A DNA stretch of 64,000 nucleotides from assembly GCF_001650725.1 (NCBI RefSeq), contig NZ_LXVX01000002.1:62001-126000 (forward strand), in the 5' to 3' direction. This document shows, one piece after another, positions 9,024 through 17,264 of this stretch. Numbering within the stretch: position 1 is the stretch's first letter; each line of letters begins with the position of its first letter. Under the pieces are notes generated by a model. The model ran no database searches. It saw nothing but the letters and a program-made list of their open reading frames with translations, and had not been told where the DNA came from. The DNA comes from Sphingobium sp. TCM1. GTDB taxonomy: Bacteria; Pseudomonadota; Alphaproteobacteria; Sphingomonadales; Sphingomonadaceae. A program made the position numbers and the translations under genes.

Positions 9024-9756
9024 CGCCCGCTCCTGCCGTTTCGGCGGGCTTTTCCGCCGGACCGGGCGCGACGAGGAACTGCAGCGTCACCGCCGGCTCG
9101 CCGGTGCGCGTCACGCTCATCTCCACCGCTTTCGGCAGCAGGTCGGGCTGAGTCGGCGTCCAGTCTTCGCGCCATTCGCCCTGGGCGTCGCGAAACCGCA
9201 GCGTCACCGCCTCGACATTCTCCAGCAGCGCGGCGGGATCATCGCCCGCCGCCCCATCCAGTTGCGCGTAGGTCCGCCGCTCCAGCCGCCCCTGGCGCAC
9301 CCAATATTCGACTTTCTGCAAGGAAGGACGCGGCAGATCGCCCAGATTGTCCCAGCCGCCGCGAACGAACTGCATCACCGGCTGGCCTTCGCCACCGTCA
9401 TGCGCCCAGAAAGCCGGCGCAAGCGTCCCCGCCTCGGTCCGGGTGATGCGTGGCACCGCCTGACCCAGATCGCCGGCCAGCGCCCCGCCGGCACGCTGCA
9501 CCGCCGCCATGTCGTCCAACCGCGCCTTGACCTGCGCCTGCGCGGACACGCTGTTGCCCAGCAGCAGTACGCCGGCCGCCGCCAGCATGGCGAAGATCAT
9601 GAACGCGACGAGCAGTTCGATCAGCGTGAAGCCCTGTTGGGCGGAACGGGGGGAAGCCGTGAAGCCCTGTTGGGCGGAACGCGCGGAAGGCGTCTTTTCG
9701 TCGCTTCCGTTCGTTTCCAGCGAAGCCAACGGAACAGGTGACCGGTCGATGCCCAT
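9016..9756 (-). CDS. gspJ: Minor pseudopilin GspJ with duplicated leader motif
   Basis: A 246-residue minor pseudopilin. The ATG at 9756 is chosen because it forms a TGATG junction with the gspI stop. Cleavage is expected at Gly42-Phe43, just before the TLIELL hydrophobic helix, leaving a 204-residue mature protein. The 42-residue leader is long for this family and contains RSAQQGFT twice, 11 residues apart (26-33 and 37-44). Before that lies ASLETNGSDEK, which resembles the REP-derived stretch in the gspG leader. Globular domain and position are typical of GspJ. Confidence 0.92.
   Translation of the reverse strand: MGIDRSPVPLASLETNGSDEKTPSARSAQQGFTASPRSAQQGFTLIELLVAFMIFAMLAAAGVLLLGNSVSAQAQVKARLDDMAAVQRAGGALAGDLGQAVPRITRTEAGTLAPAFWAHDGGEGQPVMQFVRGGWDNLGDLPRPSLQKVEYWVRQGRLERRTYAQLDGAAGDDPAALLENVEAVTLRFRDAQGEWREDWTPTQPDLLPKAVEMSVTRTGEPAVTLQFLVAPGPAEKPAETAGAGGA
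9626..9691 (-). repeat. Two 33-nt tandem units in the gspJ leader
   Basis: Two in-frame copies, 9626-9658 and 9659-9691, both beginning GTGAAGCCCTGTTGGGCGGA on the plus strand. On the coding strand each encodes an 11-residue unit built on RSAQQGFT. The first 24 or so bases of the two copies are identical; the last part differs. The same unit occurs in gspG, gspH and, once clearly, in gspI (from 10093). Confidence 0.9.
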
Positions 9757-10160
9757 CACTCGACCACCCGGATGAAGCTCAAGACCACGGGCGAGGCGCC
9801 CGGCTGGCCGTCGATGGTCAGGTCGACCTGCAACAGACGCTTGTCGTCCGTGGCCCTCACGCTGCGGCTCCAGTGCCAACGCCGACCGCCATTTTCGACC
9901 TCGCCATCCTCCTCGCCGATCGAAGGCGGCGCGGGGTCCGTCTGCGCCTCGACCATCAGGTTGCGCGCGACGATCTGGCCCAGCGCCTTGCTGTCGAGGT
10001 CCGCCGCCGTCCGCAGCGTTACGCCCTGCAAGCGTACCAGTGCCAGCGCGGCCAGGCTGAACACTGCCAGGGCGACCAGCATTTCGAGCAGCGTGAAGCC
10101 GTGTTCGGCGGAAGTCCGTAAGGGGGGCAAACCCGCGTCGCTCTTGTCGCCTCTAGCCAC
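9756..10160 (-). CDS. gspI: Minor pseudopilin GspI
   Basis: A 134-residue minor pseudopilin that nucleates the pseudopilus tip. The start is GTG at 10160, overlapping the gspH stop by 8 bases. Cleavage is expected at Gly21-Phe22 within SAEHGFTLLEM, with Glu at +5 of the mature protein. The leader has one clear copy of the 33-nt unit and, just before it, a segment (DKSDAGLPPLR) that may be a decayed second copy. The mature length of 113 residues is normal for GspI. Confidence 0.92.
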   Translation of the reverse strand: MARGDKSDAGLPPLRTSAEHGFTLLEMLVALAVFSLAALALVRLQGVTLRTAADLDSKALGQIVARNLMVEAQTDPAPPSIGEEDGEVENGGRRWHWSRSVRATDDKRLLQVDLTIDGQPGASPVVLSFIRVVE

Positions 10161-10701
10161 CGACCATGACCTTCCCCGCCATGTCGATGGTCACGGACAC
10201 ACGCTCGCCCTCGCGCGCCAGCGTCACGGTCAGCGGATCAGTGGGAAGGCCGGTGCCGTCAAACGCGATCTGCTGGCGCCCGTCCTTGCCCACCAGTGCG
10301 CGCGTGCCGCTTTTCCAGTTGGCGGTGCCAAAGGGCTTGTCCTCTATCTCCGCCCACTGGCCGCCCTCGCGGCGCTGGAAGCCATAGCCGGAGGCGGACA
10401 CCCAAAGCCCCATGGGGCGTGCGGTGACGACCGCTTCGTCGCGCGCGGCGGCGACGCGCGCGGCGAAGCGGTCGGCATCCTCGATCACCCGGCCACGCGG
10501 GTCGGGGATGGCAAGTATGACGGCAGCCGAAATGAAGCCGATGATCGTCAGCACGACCATCAGTTCCAACAGCGTGAAGCCTTGTTGAGCGGAACGCACC
10601 GCAAGCGTGAAGCTCTGCTGGGCAGAACGTCCCAAAAGCGTGACGCCGCGCCCGCTGGCACGCGAGCGCGTCCCCGCGAAGGCAGCGCCCCGCCGCCCCA
10701 T
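10153..10701 (-). CDS. gspH: Pseudopilin GspH with triplicated leader motif
   Basis: A 182-residue pseudopilin. The ATG at 10701 is chosen since it lies 13 bases after the gspG stop; earlier in-frame starts would overlap gspG. Cleavage is expected at Gly41-Phe42 before TLLELMVV. The leader has three 11-residue units: a degenerate RASGRGVTLLG (14-24), RSAQQSFTLAV (25-35), then the functional RSAQQGFTLLE (36-46). In the middle unit the scissile Gly is replaced by Ser. The mature domain of about 141 residues is ordinary. Confidence 0.92.
   Translation of the reverse strand: MGRRGAAFAGTRSRASGRGVTLLGRSAQQSFTLAVRSAQQGFTLLELMVVLTIIGFISAAVILAIPDPRGRVIEDADRFAARVAAARDEAVVTARPMGLWVSASGYGFQRREGGQWAEIEDKPFGTANWKSGTRALVGKDGRQQIAFDGTGLPTDPLTVTLAREGERVSVTIDMAGKVMVGG
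10571..10669 (-). repeat. Three 33-nt tandem units in the gspH leader
   Basis: Consecutive units at 10571-10603, 10604-10636 and 10637-10669, each beginning AGCGTGA on the plus strand. The first two are clearly alike; the third is decayed but keeps the 11-residue periodicity and a GVTLL core in place of GFTLL. They encode reiterated prepilin leader segments. Confidence 0.85.
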
Positions 10702-10714
10702 GCGTCGCCTCGCT

Positions 10715-11338
10715 TCAGAGTTCGCTGGAGAAGATGTCCGCATTCTCATTCTCGCCACCCGGCTGGCCATCGGCGCCCAGCGAGCTGATGTCGAACGCGC
10801 CCCGGCGCCCCGGCACGTTGTAGAGATAGGCGCGACCCCACGGATCGTCAGGCAGCTTCTTGATATAGCCGCCGCGCCGGTAGCGCTGGGGCTGGGCCAG
10901 CGATGCCGGCGGGTTGAGCAGCGCCTGCAAGCCGTCGCTCGCTGCCGGATAGGTCAGATTGTCGAGCCGATATTGCTCCAGCGCCTGCTCGATGGTCGAA
11001 ATATCAGCCTTGGCCTTCTCGATCCGGGCGGTGTCGGTCGCGGGAATGACGTTGATCGCCACGATCGTCGCCAACAGGCCGATGATGACGATCACGACCA
11101 TCAGTTCGACCAGAGTGAAGCCGTGTTCGGCGGAACGCTTCGAAAATGTGAAGCCGTGTTCGGCGGAACGCCTCGAAGACATGAGGCCGATTTCGGCGGA
11201 ACGCCTCACGCGGGTGAAACCAGCTTCACCGGACCTCTTGTCACCGTTCGTCCTCAGGCTGTCGAAGGGCCTCACTTTCTTATCGAAGAAGGAAAGGGCT
11301 TCGGCAAGCTCGGCCCGAAGGGATTTTCGTTTGAACAT
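10715..11338 (-). CDS. gspG: Major pseudopilin GspG with reiterated leader
   Basis: Major subunit of the T2SS pseudopilus. The ATG at 11338 is chosen because AAGGAG (11345-11350) sits 6 bases upstream; an in-frame TTG at 11353 is less likely. The 207-residue precursor has a 73-residue leader, then Phe74 and the classic TLVELMVVIVIIGLLA helix with Glu78 at +5; the 134-residue mature part with the 'DPWGRAYLY' loop is normal. Leader residues 35-78 consist of four 11-residue units, RSGEAGFTRVR, RSAEIGLMSSR, RSAEHGFTFSK and RSAEHGFTLVE. Residues 23-34 (RPFDSLRTNGDK) are a translated REP-like palindrome. GspG leaders are normally about 6-10 residues. Confidence 0.95.
   Translation of the reverse strand: MFKRKSLRAELAEALSFFDKKVRPFDSLRTNGDKRSGEAGFTRVRRSAEIGLMSSRRSAEHGFTFSKRSAEHGFTLVELMVVIVIIGLLATIVAINVIPATDTARIEKAKADISTIEQALEQYRLDNLTYPAASDGLQALLNPPASLAQPQRYRRGGYIKKLPDDPWGRAYLYNVPGRRGAFDISSLGADGQPGGENENADIFSSEL
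11115..11246 (-). repeat. Four 33-nt tandem units in the gspG leader
   Basis: Units at 11115-11147, 11148-11180, 11181-11213 and 11214-11246. The first two share GTGAAGCCGTGTTCGGCGGA and most of the rest; identity falls with distance from the mature coding region. All are in frame and encode the peptide around the prepilin cleavage site. The decay gradient suggests the copy next to the hydrophobic helix is the one under selection. Confidence 0.93.
11243..11272. repeat. REP-like palindromic element read through by gspG
   Basis: The plus strand contains CCGTTCGTCCTCAGGCTGTC followed by GAAGGGCC. This closely matches a widespread proteobacterial intergenic palindrome of the CCGTTCGTCCTGAGC type, which ends TGTCGAAGGGC. 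Here it is in frame inside the gspG leader and yields RPFDSLRTNG, a peptide commonly seen where this element is translated. The family match is from memory. Confidence 0.7.
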
Positions 11339-11349
11339 ATTCAACTCCT

Positions 11350-12567
11350 TCAAGCCCCGGTCAGGCTTTGCAGCTGCAAGATCGGCAGCAGGATGGACAG
11401 GATGATGACGGCGACGATGCCGCCCATCAGTATGATGATCACCGGCTCCAGCATCGCAAGCGCTGTGGAGGTGAAGCTGTCAAATTCGCGCTCCAGATAG
11501 TCGGCGGCGCGTTCCAGCATCGTATCGAGCCGCCCCGCGCTTTCGCCGCTCGCCGCCAGATAGACAAGCAGGGGCGGAAAGACGCCCGCCCGGCGCAGCG
11601 CCGCCGACAGGCTGCCACCGCCCCGGATCGCCTCGACAATCTCGTCCGACGCCTTGCGCAGAACGCGATTATGCACGGTGTTGGCAGTCAGCGACAGGCC
11701 TTCCATCAACGGCAGGCGGCTCGCCACCATGGTGGAAAGCGTCCGCGCCATTCGCGCGGCATGTAAGTCGCGAATCAACCGCCCCAGCAGGGGCAGGCCC
11801 AGCAGCATCGCATCGAAACGATAGCGGAAACTCTCGACCTTCATCGCGCGCCAGAACCCGGCTCCGGCCAGCAGCAGCAGGATCAGCAGCAGCCACCAAT
11901 AGCCGGCGAGGAAAGCCGACACGCCCATCACCAGCCGAGTCAGCAACGGCAGTTCCTGGCCGACAGTATCGAACTGCTCGACCACCTTGGGCACGACGAA
12001 GATCATCAGCGCGGCCACCACGCAGACGGCAAAGGCCGCCAGGACGGAGGGATAGGCGATGGCGGTCAGCACCTTGGACCGAATCACCGCCTGCCGTTCC
12101 ATCAGGTCGGACAGGCGCTCCATGATCGTCGGCAGGCTGCCAGAGCTTTCGCCGGCCGAGATCATCGCCCGATAGAGGGGCGGAAAGCTCTTCGGCTCCG
12201 CGCCCAGCGCATCGGCCAGCCGCCGCCCCTCCAGCACGCCCGAATGCACCTTGCCCACGATCGCGCGGACATGGGCCTGTTCGCTCTGGCGGCCAATCGT
12301 CCGCAGCGATTCCTCCAGCGGGCTGACCTGGATCAGCGTCGACAGCTGGCGGGTGAAGAGAGTCAGTTCCTTGGCGCTGAGGCGCGGCGCCCGCAGCGAC
12401 AGGCCCGCGCGCTTGCGCGCCGCCTCGACCGCGCCCGGCTCCAGCCGCACGACGAACAGCTTGCGCGCGTCCAGCCTGGCGCGCGCATCGTCGATCGTCT
12501 CGGCCCTGATCGCTCCCTTGCGCTCCTTGCCCGCCGGGTCGATCGCTACATAGTCGAAATCAGCCAT
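11350..12567 (-). CDS. gspF: Type II secretion inner-membrane platform protein GspF
   Basis: The polytopic centre of the T2SS inner-membrane platform, 405 residues, normal length. Two repeated cytoplasmic GspF domains (about 70-190 and 270-390) with conserved 'LYRAMISAGE' and 'LLVYLAASGE' segments surround three transmembrane helices near 170-195, 215-240 and 375-400. The ATG at 12567 overlaps the gspE stop by 8 bases. gspG follows closely. Confidence 0.96.
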   Translation of the reverse strand: MADFDYVAIDPAGKERKGAIRAETIDDARARLDARKLFVVRLEPGAVEAARKRAGLSLRAPRLSAKELTLFTRQLSTLIQVSPLEESLRTIGRQSEQAHVRAIVGKVHSGVLEGRRLADALGAEPKSFPPLYRAMISAGESSGSLPTIMERLSDLMERQAVIRSKVLTAIAYPSVLAAFAVCVVAALMIFVVPKVVEQFDTVGQELPLLTRLVMGVSAFLAGYWWLLLILLLLAGAGFWRAMKVESFRYRFDAMLLGLPLLGRLIRDLHAARMARTLSTMVASRLPLMEGLSLTANTVHNRVLRKASDEIVEAIRGGGSLSAALRRAGVFPPLLVYLAASGESAGRLDTMLERAADYLEREFDSFTSTALAMLEPVIIILMGGIVAVIILSILLPILQLQSLTGA

Positions 12568-14101
12568 CGGTGATGGTTTCCACCTCGGTCGCGTCGCGGC
12601 GCGACACGCGGATGGCTTCTTCCGCCGTGGTCTGGCCGTCGCGCACCAGCGCGCGCGCCGCCGACCCCAGGTTCGGCGCGTTCAGGAAGGCATGGCGCGC
12701 GATCAGCGATTCATCGCCACCGTCGTTGATCAGGCGGCGGATCGTGTCGTCGACGCGGATGGCCTCGAATACGCCGATCCGCCCCTTGTAGCCGGTGCCG
12801 CTGCACTGGTCGCAGCCACGCGCCCTGTAGATGATGGTGCCCGGATCGAAGCCCAGCAGCGCACTGGCCGACTTGTCCGCCTGCACCGGCTCGCGACAAT
12901 GCTGGCAGAGGCGGCGCACCAGCCGCTGCGCGATCACCGCGCGCAAGGTGGACGCCAGCAGGAATGGCTCGACCCGCATGTCCCGCATCCGGGTAATCGC
13001 GCCGACGGCATCATTGGTATGCACGGTGGACAGCACCAGATGCCCCGTCAGCGACGCCTGCACCGCGATCTCGGCCGTCTCCCGGTCGCGGATTTCGCCG
13101 ACCATCACCACGTCCGGGTCCTGGCGCAGGATGGCGCGGAGCCCCGCCGCGAAGGTCAGGCCGACCTTGGCGTTGACCTGCGTCTGGCCGACACCCTCGA
13201 TCGCATATTCGACCGGGTCTTCCACCGTCAGGATATTGCGCGACCCATCGTTCAGCTGGCGCAGGCCCGCATAGAGCGTCGTCGTCTTGCCCGAACCGGT
13301 CGGACCGGTGACCAGGATGATGCCGTTCGGCTCGCTCAACCCTTCGCGGAAGATGCGATCGGGCGCGCCGGTCATGCCCAGCAGATCCAGGTTCATGCCC
13401 GCATTCTCCTTGTCGAGAATACGCAGCACCACCCGTTCGCCCGCCCGGCTCGGCAGGGTCGAAACACGCACGTCGAGCAGCTTCCCGCCCAGGGTCAGGC
13501 CGATGCGTCCGTCCTGCGGCACACGCCGCTCGGCAATGTCCAGCCGCGCCATCACCTTGATGCGGCTGACCACCACCGGCGCAACGTGCGGCGGCATCCG
13601 CAGCGTCTCGCGCAGCACACCGTCGATCCGCATCCGCACGACCAGACCCGTCTCATAGGGCTCGATATGAATGTCCGACACGCCCTGCCGCGCGGCCTCG
13701 GCGATGATGCCGTTGATCAGGCGGATGGCCGGGGCATCGTCCGCGCTGTCGAGCAGGTCGTCGGCGGTCGGAATATCGGCGGCCAATATGTCCAGTTCGT
13801 CCGCGCCGACCTCCAGCGATCCCGCCATCGCCGCCGCGCTGCCTTCCATCGCATAATGGTCGGACAGGTGGCGGTCGAACTGCGCAGCCTCGACGAAACG
13901 CACGTCGAAACTGCGCGCCAGATGCCGCCGCACTTCCAGCAGGACACGCGGGTCGCTGCCCTCGCGCACTGCGATGGTCAGCCGGTCGTCCTCGGGCGGC
14001 AGCAGCACGACGCCATGCTTGCGCGCGAAGCTGTAGGGAATGTCGATCGGACGCGGCGGGATGACCGGGGAAATAACTTCGCCCTGATCCGTGTCGCTCA
14101 C
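12560..14101 (-). CDS. gspE: Type II secretion ATPase GspE
   Basis: Cytoplasmic hexameric ATPase that powers secretion. The 513-residue protein has an N1E-like N-terminal domain that binds GspL, then the catalytic domain: Walker A GPTGSGKT (266-273), Asp box around 290-299, Walker B DPDVVMVGEIRD (328-339), His box TVHTNDA (359-365), and a zinc-binding Cys4 with CQHC (399-402) and CDQC (430-433). All key residues are present. The start is GTG, overlapping the gspD stop in a GTGA junction. Confidence 0.97.
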   Translation of the reverse strand: MSDTDQGEVISPVIPPRPIDIPYSFARKHGVVLLPPEDDRLTIAVREGSDPRVLLEVRRHLARSFDVRFVEAAQFDRHLSDHYAMEGSAAAMAGSLEVGADELDILAADIPTADDLLDSADDAPAIRLINGIIAEAARQGVSDIHIEPYETGLVVRMRIDGVLRETLRMPPHVAPVVVSRIKVMARLDIAERRVPQDGRIGLTLGGKLLDVRVSTLPSRAGERVVLRILDKENAGMNLDLLGMTGAPDRIFREGLSEPNGIILVTGPTGSGKTTTLYAGLRQLNDGSRNILTVEDPVEYAIEGVGQTQVNAKVGLTFAAGLRAILRQDPDVVMVGEIRDRETAEIAVQASLTGHLVLSTVHTNDAVGAITRMRDMRVEPFLLASTLRAVIAQRLVRRLCQHCREPVQADKSASALLGFDPGTIIYRARGCDQCSGTGYKGRIGVFEAIRVDDTIRRLINDGGDESLIARHAFLNAPNLGSAARALVRDGQTTAEEAIRVSRRDATEVETITDG

Positions 14102-16314
14102 TTCTTTTCTCCGCCTGGCGGTATCTCGACCGGCCGCACGACGCCGCTCGACTGGCGGACAGTCGGCTCGATGACCTGCGGCGCCGTGGCGGCCGGCTGC
14201 ACCACCGCATCGCCCGGCAGTGGCGCGGCGATCGGCGGGGCGGCGCCCATATAGTCGCGCACCAGTTCGTCGATCGTCGGCTCCGCATCGGGATCGCGCT
14301 GCAACTGCATCCCGCGAATATAGCCATAGCGCTGCTGCGTCAGCTTCTGCGCATCCTCCTTGGACCGCAGTATCGTGGGCCGGATGAAGACCATGAGGTT
14401 GGTCTTGGTCCGGCTCTTGCTGCGCGACTTGAACAATTCGCCAAGGCCGGGAATGTCCGACAGCAGCGGGATGCGCTCGATCGTCTTGCGCTCATTATCG
14501 TCCAGCAGCCCGCCCAGCGCGAGGATTTCGCCATCGTCGACCGTCACGGTCGTCTCGATCTCGCGCTTGTTGATGATGAGGTCGCTGTTGCTGTTCGAAA
14601 CCGGCCCGGCGACGCTCGACACTTCCTGCTTCAGGAACAGCTTGATCGCGCCGCCCGTATTGATCTGCGGCTTCACCTCCAGCTTGATGCCGACATCCTG
14701 CCGCTGCACGGTCCGGAACTGATTGTCGAAATTCTGGCTCAGCGCCTCGCCGGTCGTGATCGGCACCTGCTGGCCCACAAGGATCGAAGCCTTCTGGTTA
14801 TCCAGCGTCATGACGGACGGCGTGGACAGCAGGTTGCTTTCCGTGTCGGACTTTACCGCATTGATGATGGCGCCGAAAATGCCGTTGCCGCCGATGCTGC
14901 CGCCCAGCCCCGCGATCGCGCCGGTCGCGCTTTGCAGACTGCTGACCGCCGCCTGCTGGAGCGTGCTGGCGAGATCGCTGTTGGTCTGCGTCTCGGTCGT
15001 CGTGGTGGAGCCGTCGGCCGCCACCACCGTCGTTTTGGTCGTGCCCAGCCGGTCGGCCGCCACCGCCCCCGCCAGTGTCAGCAGATTGGGCGAGGCGTTG
15101 CTGTAATTGGTCGCGGCAAAGCCGGTCGACGTGCTGCCGATCAGGAACTGGACGCCCAGCTTCTTGGCGGCGGCGTCGCTGATCTCGACGATGATCGCTT
15201 CCACCAGCACCTGCTCGCGACGGGTGTCGATCTGGCGGATCGTCTCGCCCAGCATCCGCTGCACGTCGCTGTTGGCGGCGACGATGATGGCGTTGGCGCC
15301 TTCATAGCGGGTGACGATCGCCGGGCCACGCGTCGAAATGCCGCTGCCGGATGATGACGATGAGGAGGAGGATGGCGCCGCCACCGCGACCGCCGCCTGC
15401 GATGCGGGTGCAGCCCCCTGCCCGCCCGCCGCCGGGGTGGACGCCGTCACCGGCTGGCTGCTCGACTGGCCGATCAGTTGCTGCAACACCGGCAGCAGCT
15501 TTTCCGCGTCGGCATGTTCCAGCCAGTAGACGCGGATTTCGGTTCCGCTCGCAGCCTGCCGGTCCAGTTCGCGCGCCATGTTGGCCAGCCGCGCGACGGT
15601 GTTGGCGTCACCCCGGATCGCCACCGCATTGCTGCTGTCGATCGGCACCACCGTCGCGGCGGCGGGCGCGGCATTCTCGCCGCTGCCGCCGCTGCCGACC
15701 AGCGCCTGGAGCGAGGTCGCGATCTCGCGCGCGCCGGCATTTCTGAGCGTCACCATCTGCGTCGCTGCCGTATCGCGATCGATCCGGGCGATCACCTGGC
15801 GGATGCGCGCGATATTGTCGGCATAGTCGGCCACGACCACGCTGTTGCCGGCCCGGTTGGCCGTGACCGACCCGTCCTTGCTGACCAGGGGGCGCAGCGT
15901 TTCCAGCGCGCTCGCCGCGTCGATCGAGCGCAGGCGGAAAACTTCGGTGACGAAGCTGTTGCGGTTCGCAGCCCTGCCTACGCCGCTCGGCTGGCCCGCC
16001 GCGCCGTCCGCCGGCTGGATGCGATAGGCGCCGCCCGGCGCCGGCACCGCGACCAGGCCATTGGCGCGCAGGGTCGACAGGAAAATCTCGAAATATTCGG
16101 ATCGGCTCAACGGCCGGTCGGTCACGACCGACACCTTCCCCTGCACCCGATTGTCGATGATGAAGGTGCGGCCGGTGACGCGCGCCGCATCCTGGATGAA
16201 GGCTCGGATGTCGGCGTCACGCACGTTGAGCGTCTGTTGCGCCAGCACGGGCGTGGCGATGGGCGCAGCAAGGGCAAGGGCCATGGCGGCAGAGAGGAGG
16301 AGTTTTCGGGTCAT
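14098..16314 (-). CDS. gspD: Type II secretion outer-membrane secretin GspD
   Basis: Outer-membrane channel of the T2SS, 738 residues. It has a signal peptide (1-25, ending VLAQ), N0 to N3 periplasmic domains (about 28-360) with a Ser/Gly-rich linker in N3 (near 315-325), then the secretin beta-barrel core with VPITTGE, DVGIKLEVKPQI and 'GGLL' motifs (about 500-640). A C-terminal Pro/Ala-rich extension follows. No pilotin gene (gspS) is visible. The ATG overlaps gspC by 4 bases. Confidence 0.96.
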   Translation of the reverse strand: MTRKLLLSAAMALALAAPIATPVLAQQTLNVRDADIRAFIQDAARVTGRTFIIDNRVQGKVSVVTDRPLSRSEYFEIFLSTLRANGLVAVPAPGGAYRIQPADGAAGQPSGVGRAANRNSFVTEVFRLRSIDAASALETLRPLVSKDGSVTANRAGNSVVVADYADNIARIRQVIARIDRDTAATQMVTLRNAGAREIATSLQALVGSGGSGENAAPAAATVVPIDSSNAVAIRGDANTVARLANMARELDRQAASGTEIRVYWLEHADAEKLLPVLQQLIGQSSSQPVTASTPAAGGQGAAPASQAAVAVAAPSSSSSSSSGSGISTRGPAIVTRYEGANAIIVAANSDVQRMLGETIRQIDTRREQVLVEAIIVEISDAAAKKLGVQFLIGSTSTGFAATNYSNASPNLLTLAGAVAADRLGTTKTTVVAADGSTTTTETQTNSDLASTLQQAAVSSLQSATGAIAGLGGSIGGNGIFGAIINAVKSDTESNLLSTPSVMTLDNQKASILVGQQVPITTGEALSQNFDNQFRTVQRQDVGIKLEVKPQINTGGAIKLFLKQEVSSVAGPVSNSNSDLIINKREIETTVTVDDGEILALGGLLDDNERKTIERIPLLSDIPGLGELFKSRSKSRTKTNLMVFIRPTILRSKEDAQKLTQQRYGYIRGMQLQRDPDAEPTIDELVRDYMGAAPPIAAPLPGDAVVQPAATAPQVIEPTVRQSSGVVRPVEIPPGGEKK

Positions 16315-17153
16315 TGGCCTTGCACTATGATGTTGACGGAGGCGACGGCGGCGCCGCGCTCGACGGTCAGGGCAAGCCGCGCGCCAGGCGCGATCCTGCT
16401 CTGGATATTCTGCATGGTGGCGACGGGCTGGCCATCGACCTGGGTCACGATGTCGCCCGGCTTGAAACCGGCATTGGCGAAGGCCGGTCCCCTGGACAGG
16501 ACGGCCAGTCCGGTCACGCGGCCATTCTGCATCCGGGGGACAAAGCCGATGTCGCGCTTCAGGCTGTCGGCCGTGGGCGCATCCACGCCGGGAGGCGCGG
16601 GCGGTGGCGGCGCGGCGCTCTGCCAGCCTTCGCCCGATGCCGGGACAGGCGTCGCTGCGGAGGGCGCAGGGATCGACTGGTCGAGGAAGACCTGCTCCGC
16701 CGCGCCGCCCCGGTCGATCGTCACATGGTCGAAGGCAACCGCCTTCAACACCACGCCGGGCAATATCTCGTCGCCGACCGCAAAGCTGTTCTGCACGCCG
16801 TCGGGTGTCGCGATGATCGCCGATCCCAGTCCCGATCCTTCATTGAGGCGGATGCCGTAGACGGTCAGCGCCAGCGAAGTGACGACGACGCCGCCCGCCT
16901 GCTGCGGCGCATCGGACCGGAAAAAGGGATCGAAACTGGCGAACAGGGCCGTCCGCGCGCTGGACGAAAGAAGCTGTGCCTGCCGGCCTTCCCAAAGGCC
17001 GAAACTGCCGACCGGCGTCAACAGCACCCAGATGAACCGCACGACCTGCAACGCCAGCAGCGCAAGCAACGCGCGCTCTCCCAGCTTCAGCCAGTCGATC
17101 GACGGCACGCCTGTTTTCAGGCCCCGGACTTTGTCGCCAAACGGCACGCGCAT
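16311..17153 (-). CDS. gspC: Type II secretion inner-membrane protein GspC, first gene of the operon
   Basis: A 280-residue protein linking the inner-membrane platform to the secretin. A cytoplasmic N-terminus is followed by a single transmembrane helix near 30-50, the HR domain (about 85-150) and, after a Pro/Ala-rich linker, a C-terminal PDZ domain (about 200-275) with 'GLAVLSRGPAFANAGFKPGDIV'-type features. The ATG at 17153 has a GGGGGCGA stretch upstream. It leads the gspCDEFGHIJKLMNO run and lies about 60 bases downstream of a three-half-site Pho box, implying phosphate control. Confidence 0.93.
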   Translation of the reverse strand: MRVPFGDKVRGLKTGVPSIDWLKLGERALLALLALQVVRFIWVLLTPVGSFGLWEGRQAQLLSSSARTALFASFDPFFRSDAPQQAGGVVVTSLALTVYGIRLNEGSGLGSAIIATPDGVQNSFAVGDEILPGVVLKAVAFDHVTIDRGGAAEQVFLDQSIPAPSAATPVPASGEGWQSAAPPPPAPPGVDAPTADSLKRDIGFVPRMQNGRVTGLAVLSRGPAFANAGFKPGDIVTQVDGQPVATMQNIQSRIAPGARLALTVERGAAVASVNIIVQGQ

Positions 17154-17213
17154 GATATTGGATCGCCCCCTCGAAGTCCCGCCTGCCTGCTAGGCACATC
17201 TTCTTACTCTGAA

Positions 17214-17242
17214 ATGACACTTATGTGACCATAATATGACAG
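17214..17242 (-). promoter_or_regulatory. PhoB-type Pho box upstream of gspC
   Basis: Read on the minus strand, three 7-base half-sites occur with exact 11-base period: CTGTCAT (17242-17236), TGGTCAC (17231-17225) and GTGTCAT (17220-17214), separated by AT-rich 4-base spacers. This is the PhoB box architecture (direct CTGTCAT-like repeats, 4-base spacers). The orientation points toward gspC, whose ATG is about 60 bases downstream. Only a weak -10 (GAAGAT, near 17198-17203) follows, as is common for PhoB-activated promoters. Confidence 0.75.
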
Positions 17243-17264
17243 GCAGGACGACAAGGAAGGATGC

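Noticed and set aside
11115-11246. 33-nt direct repeats as a CRISPR array
   Set aside because: Units are contiguous without spacers, in frame, and encode the pseudopilin leader.
11338-11353. gspG starting at TTG 11353
   Set aside because: AAGGAG inside this stretch is ideally placed for the ATG at 11338.
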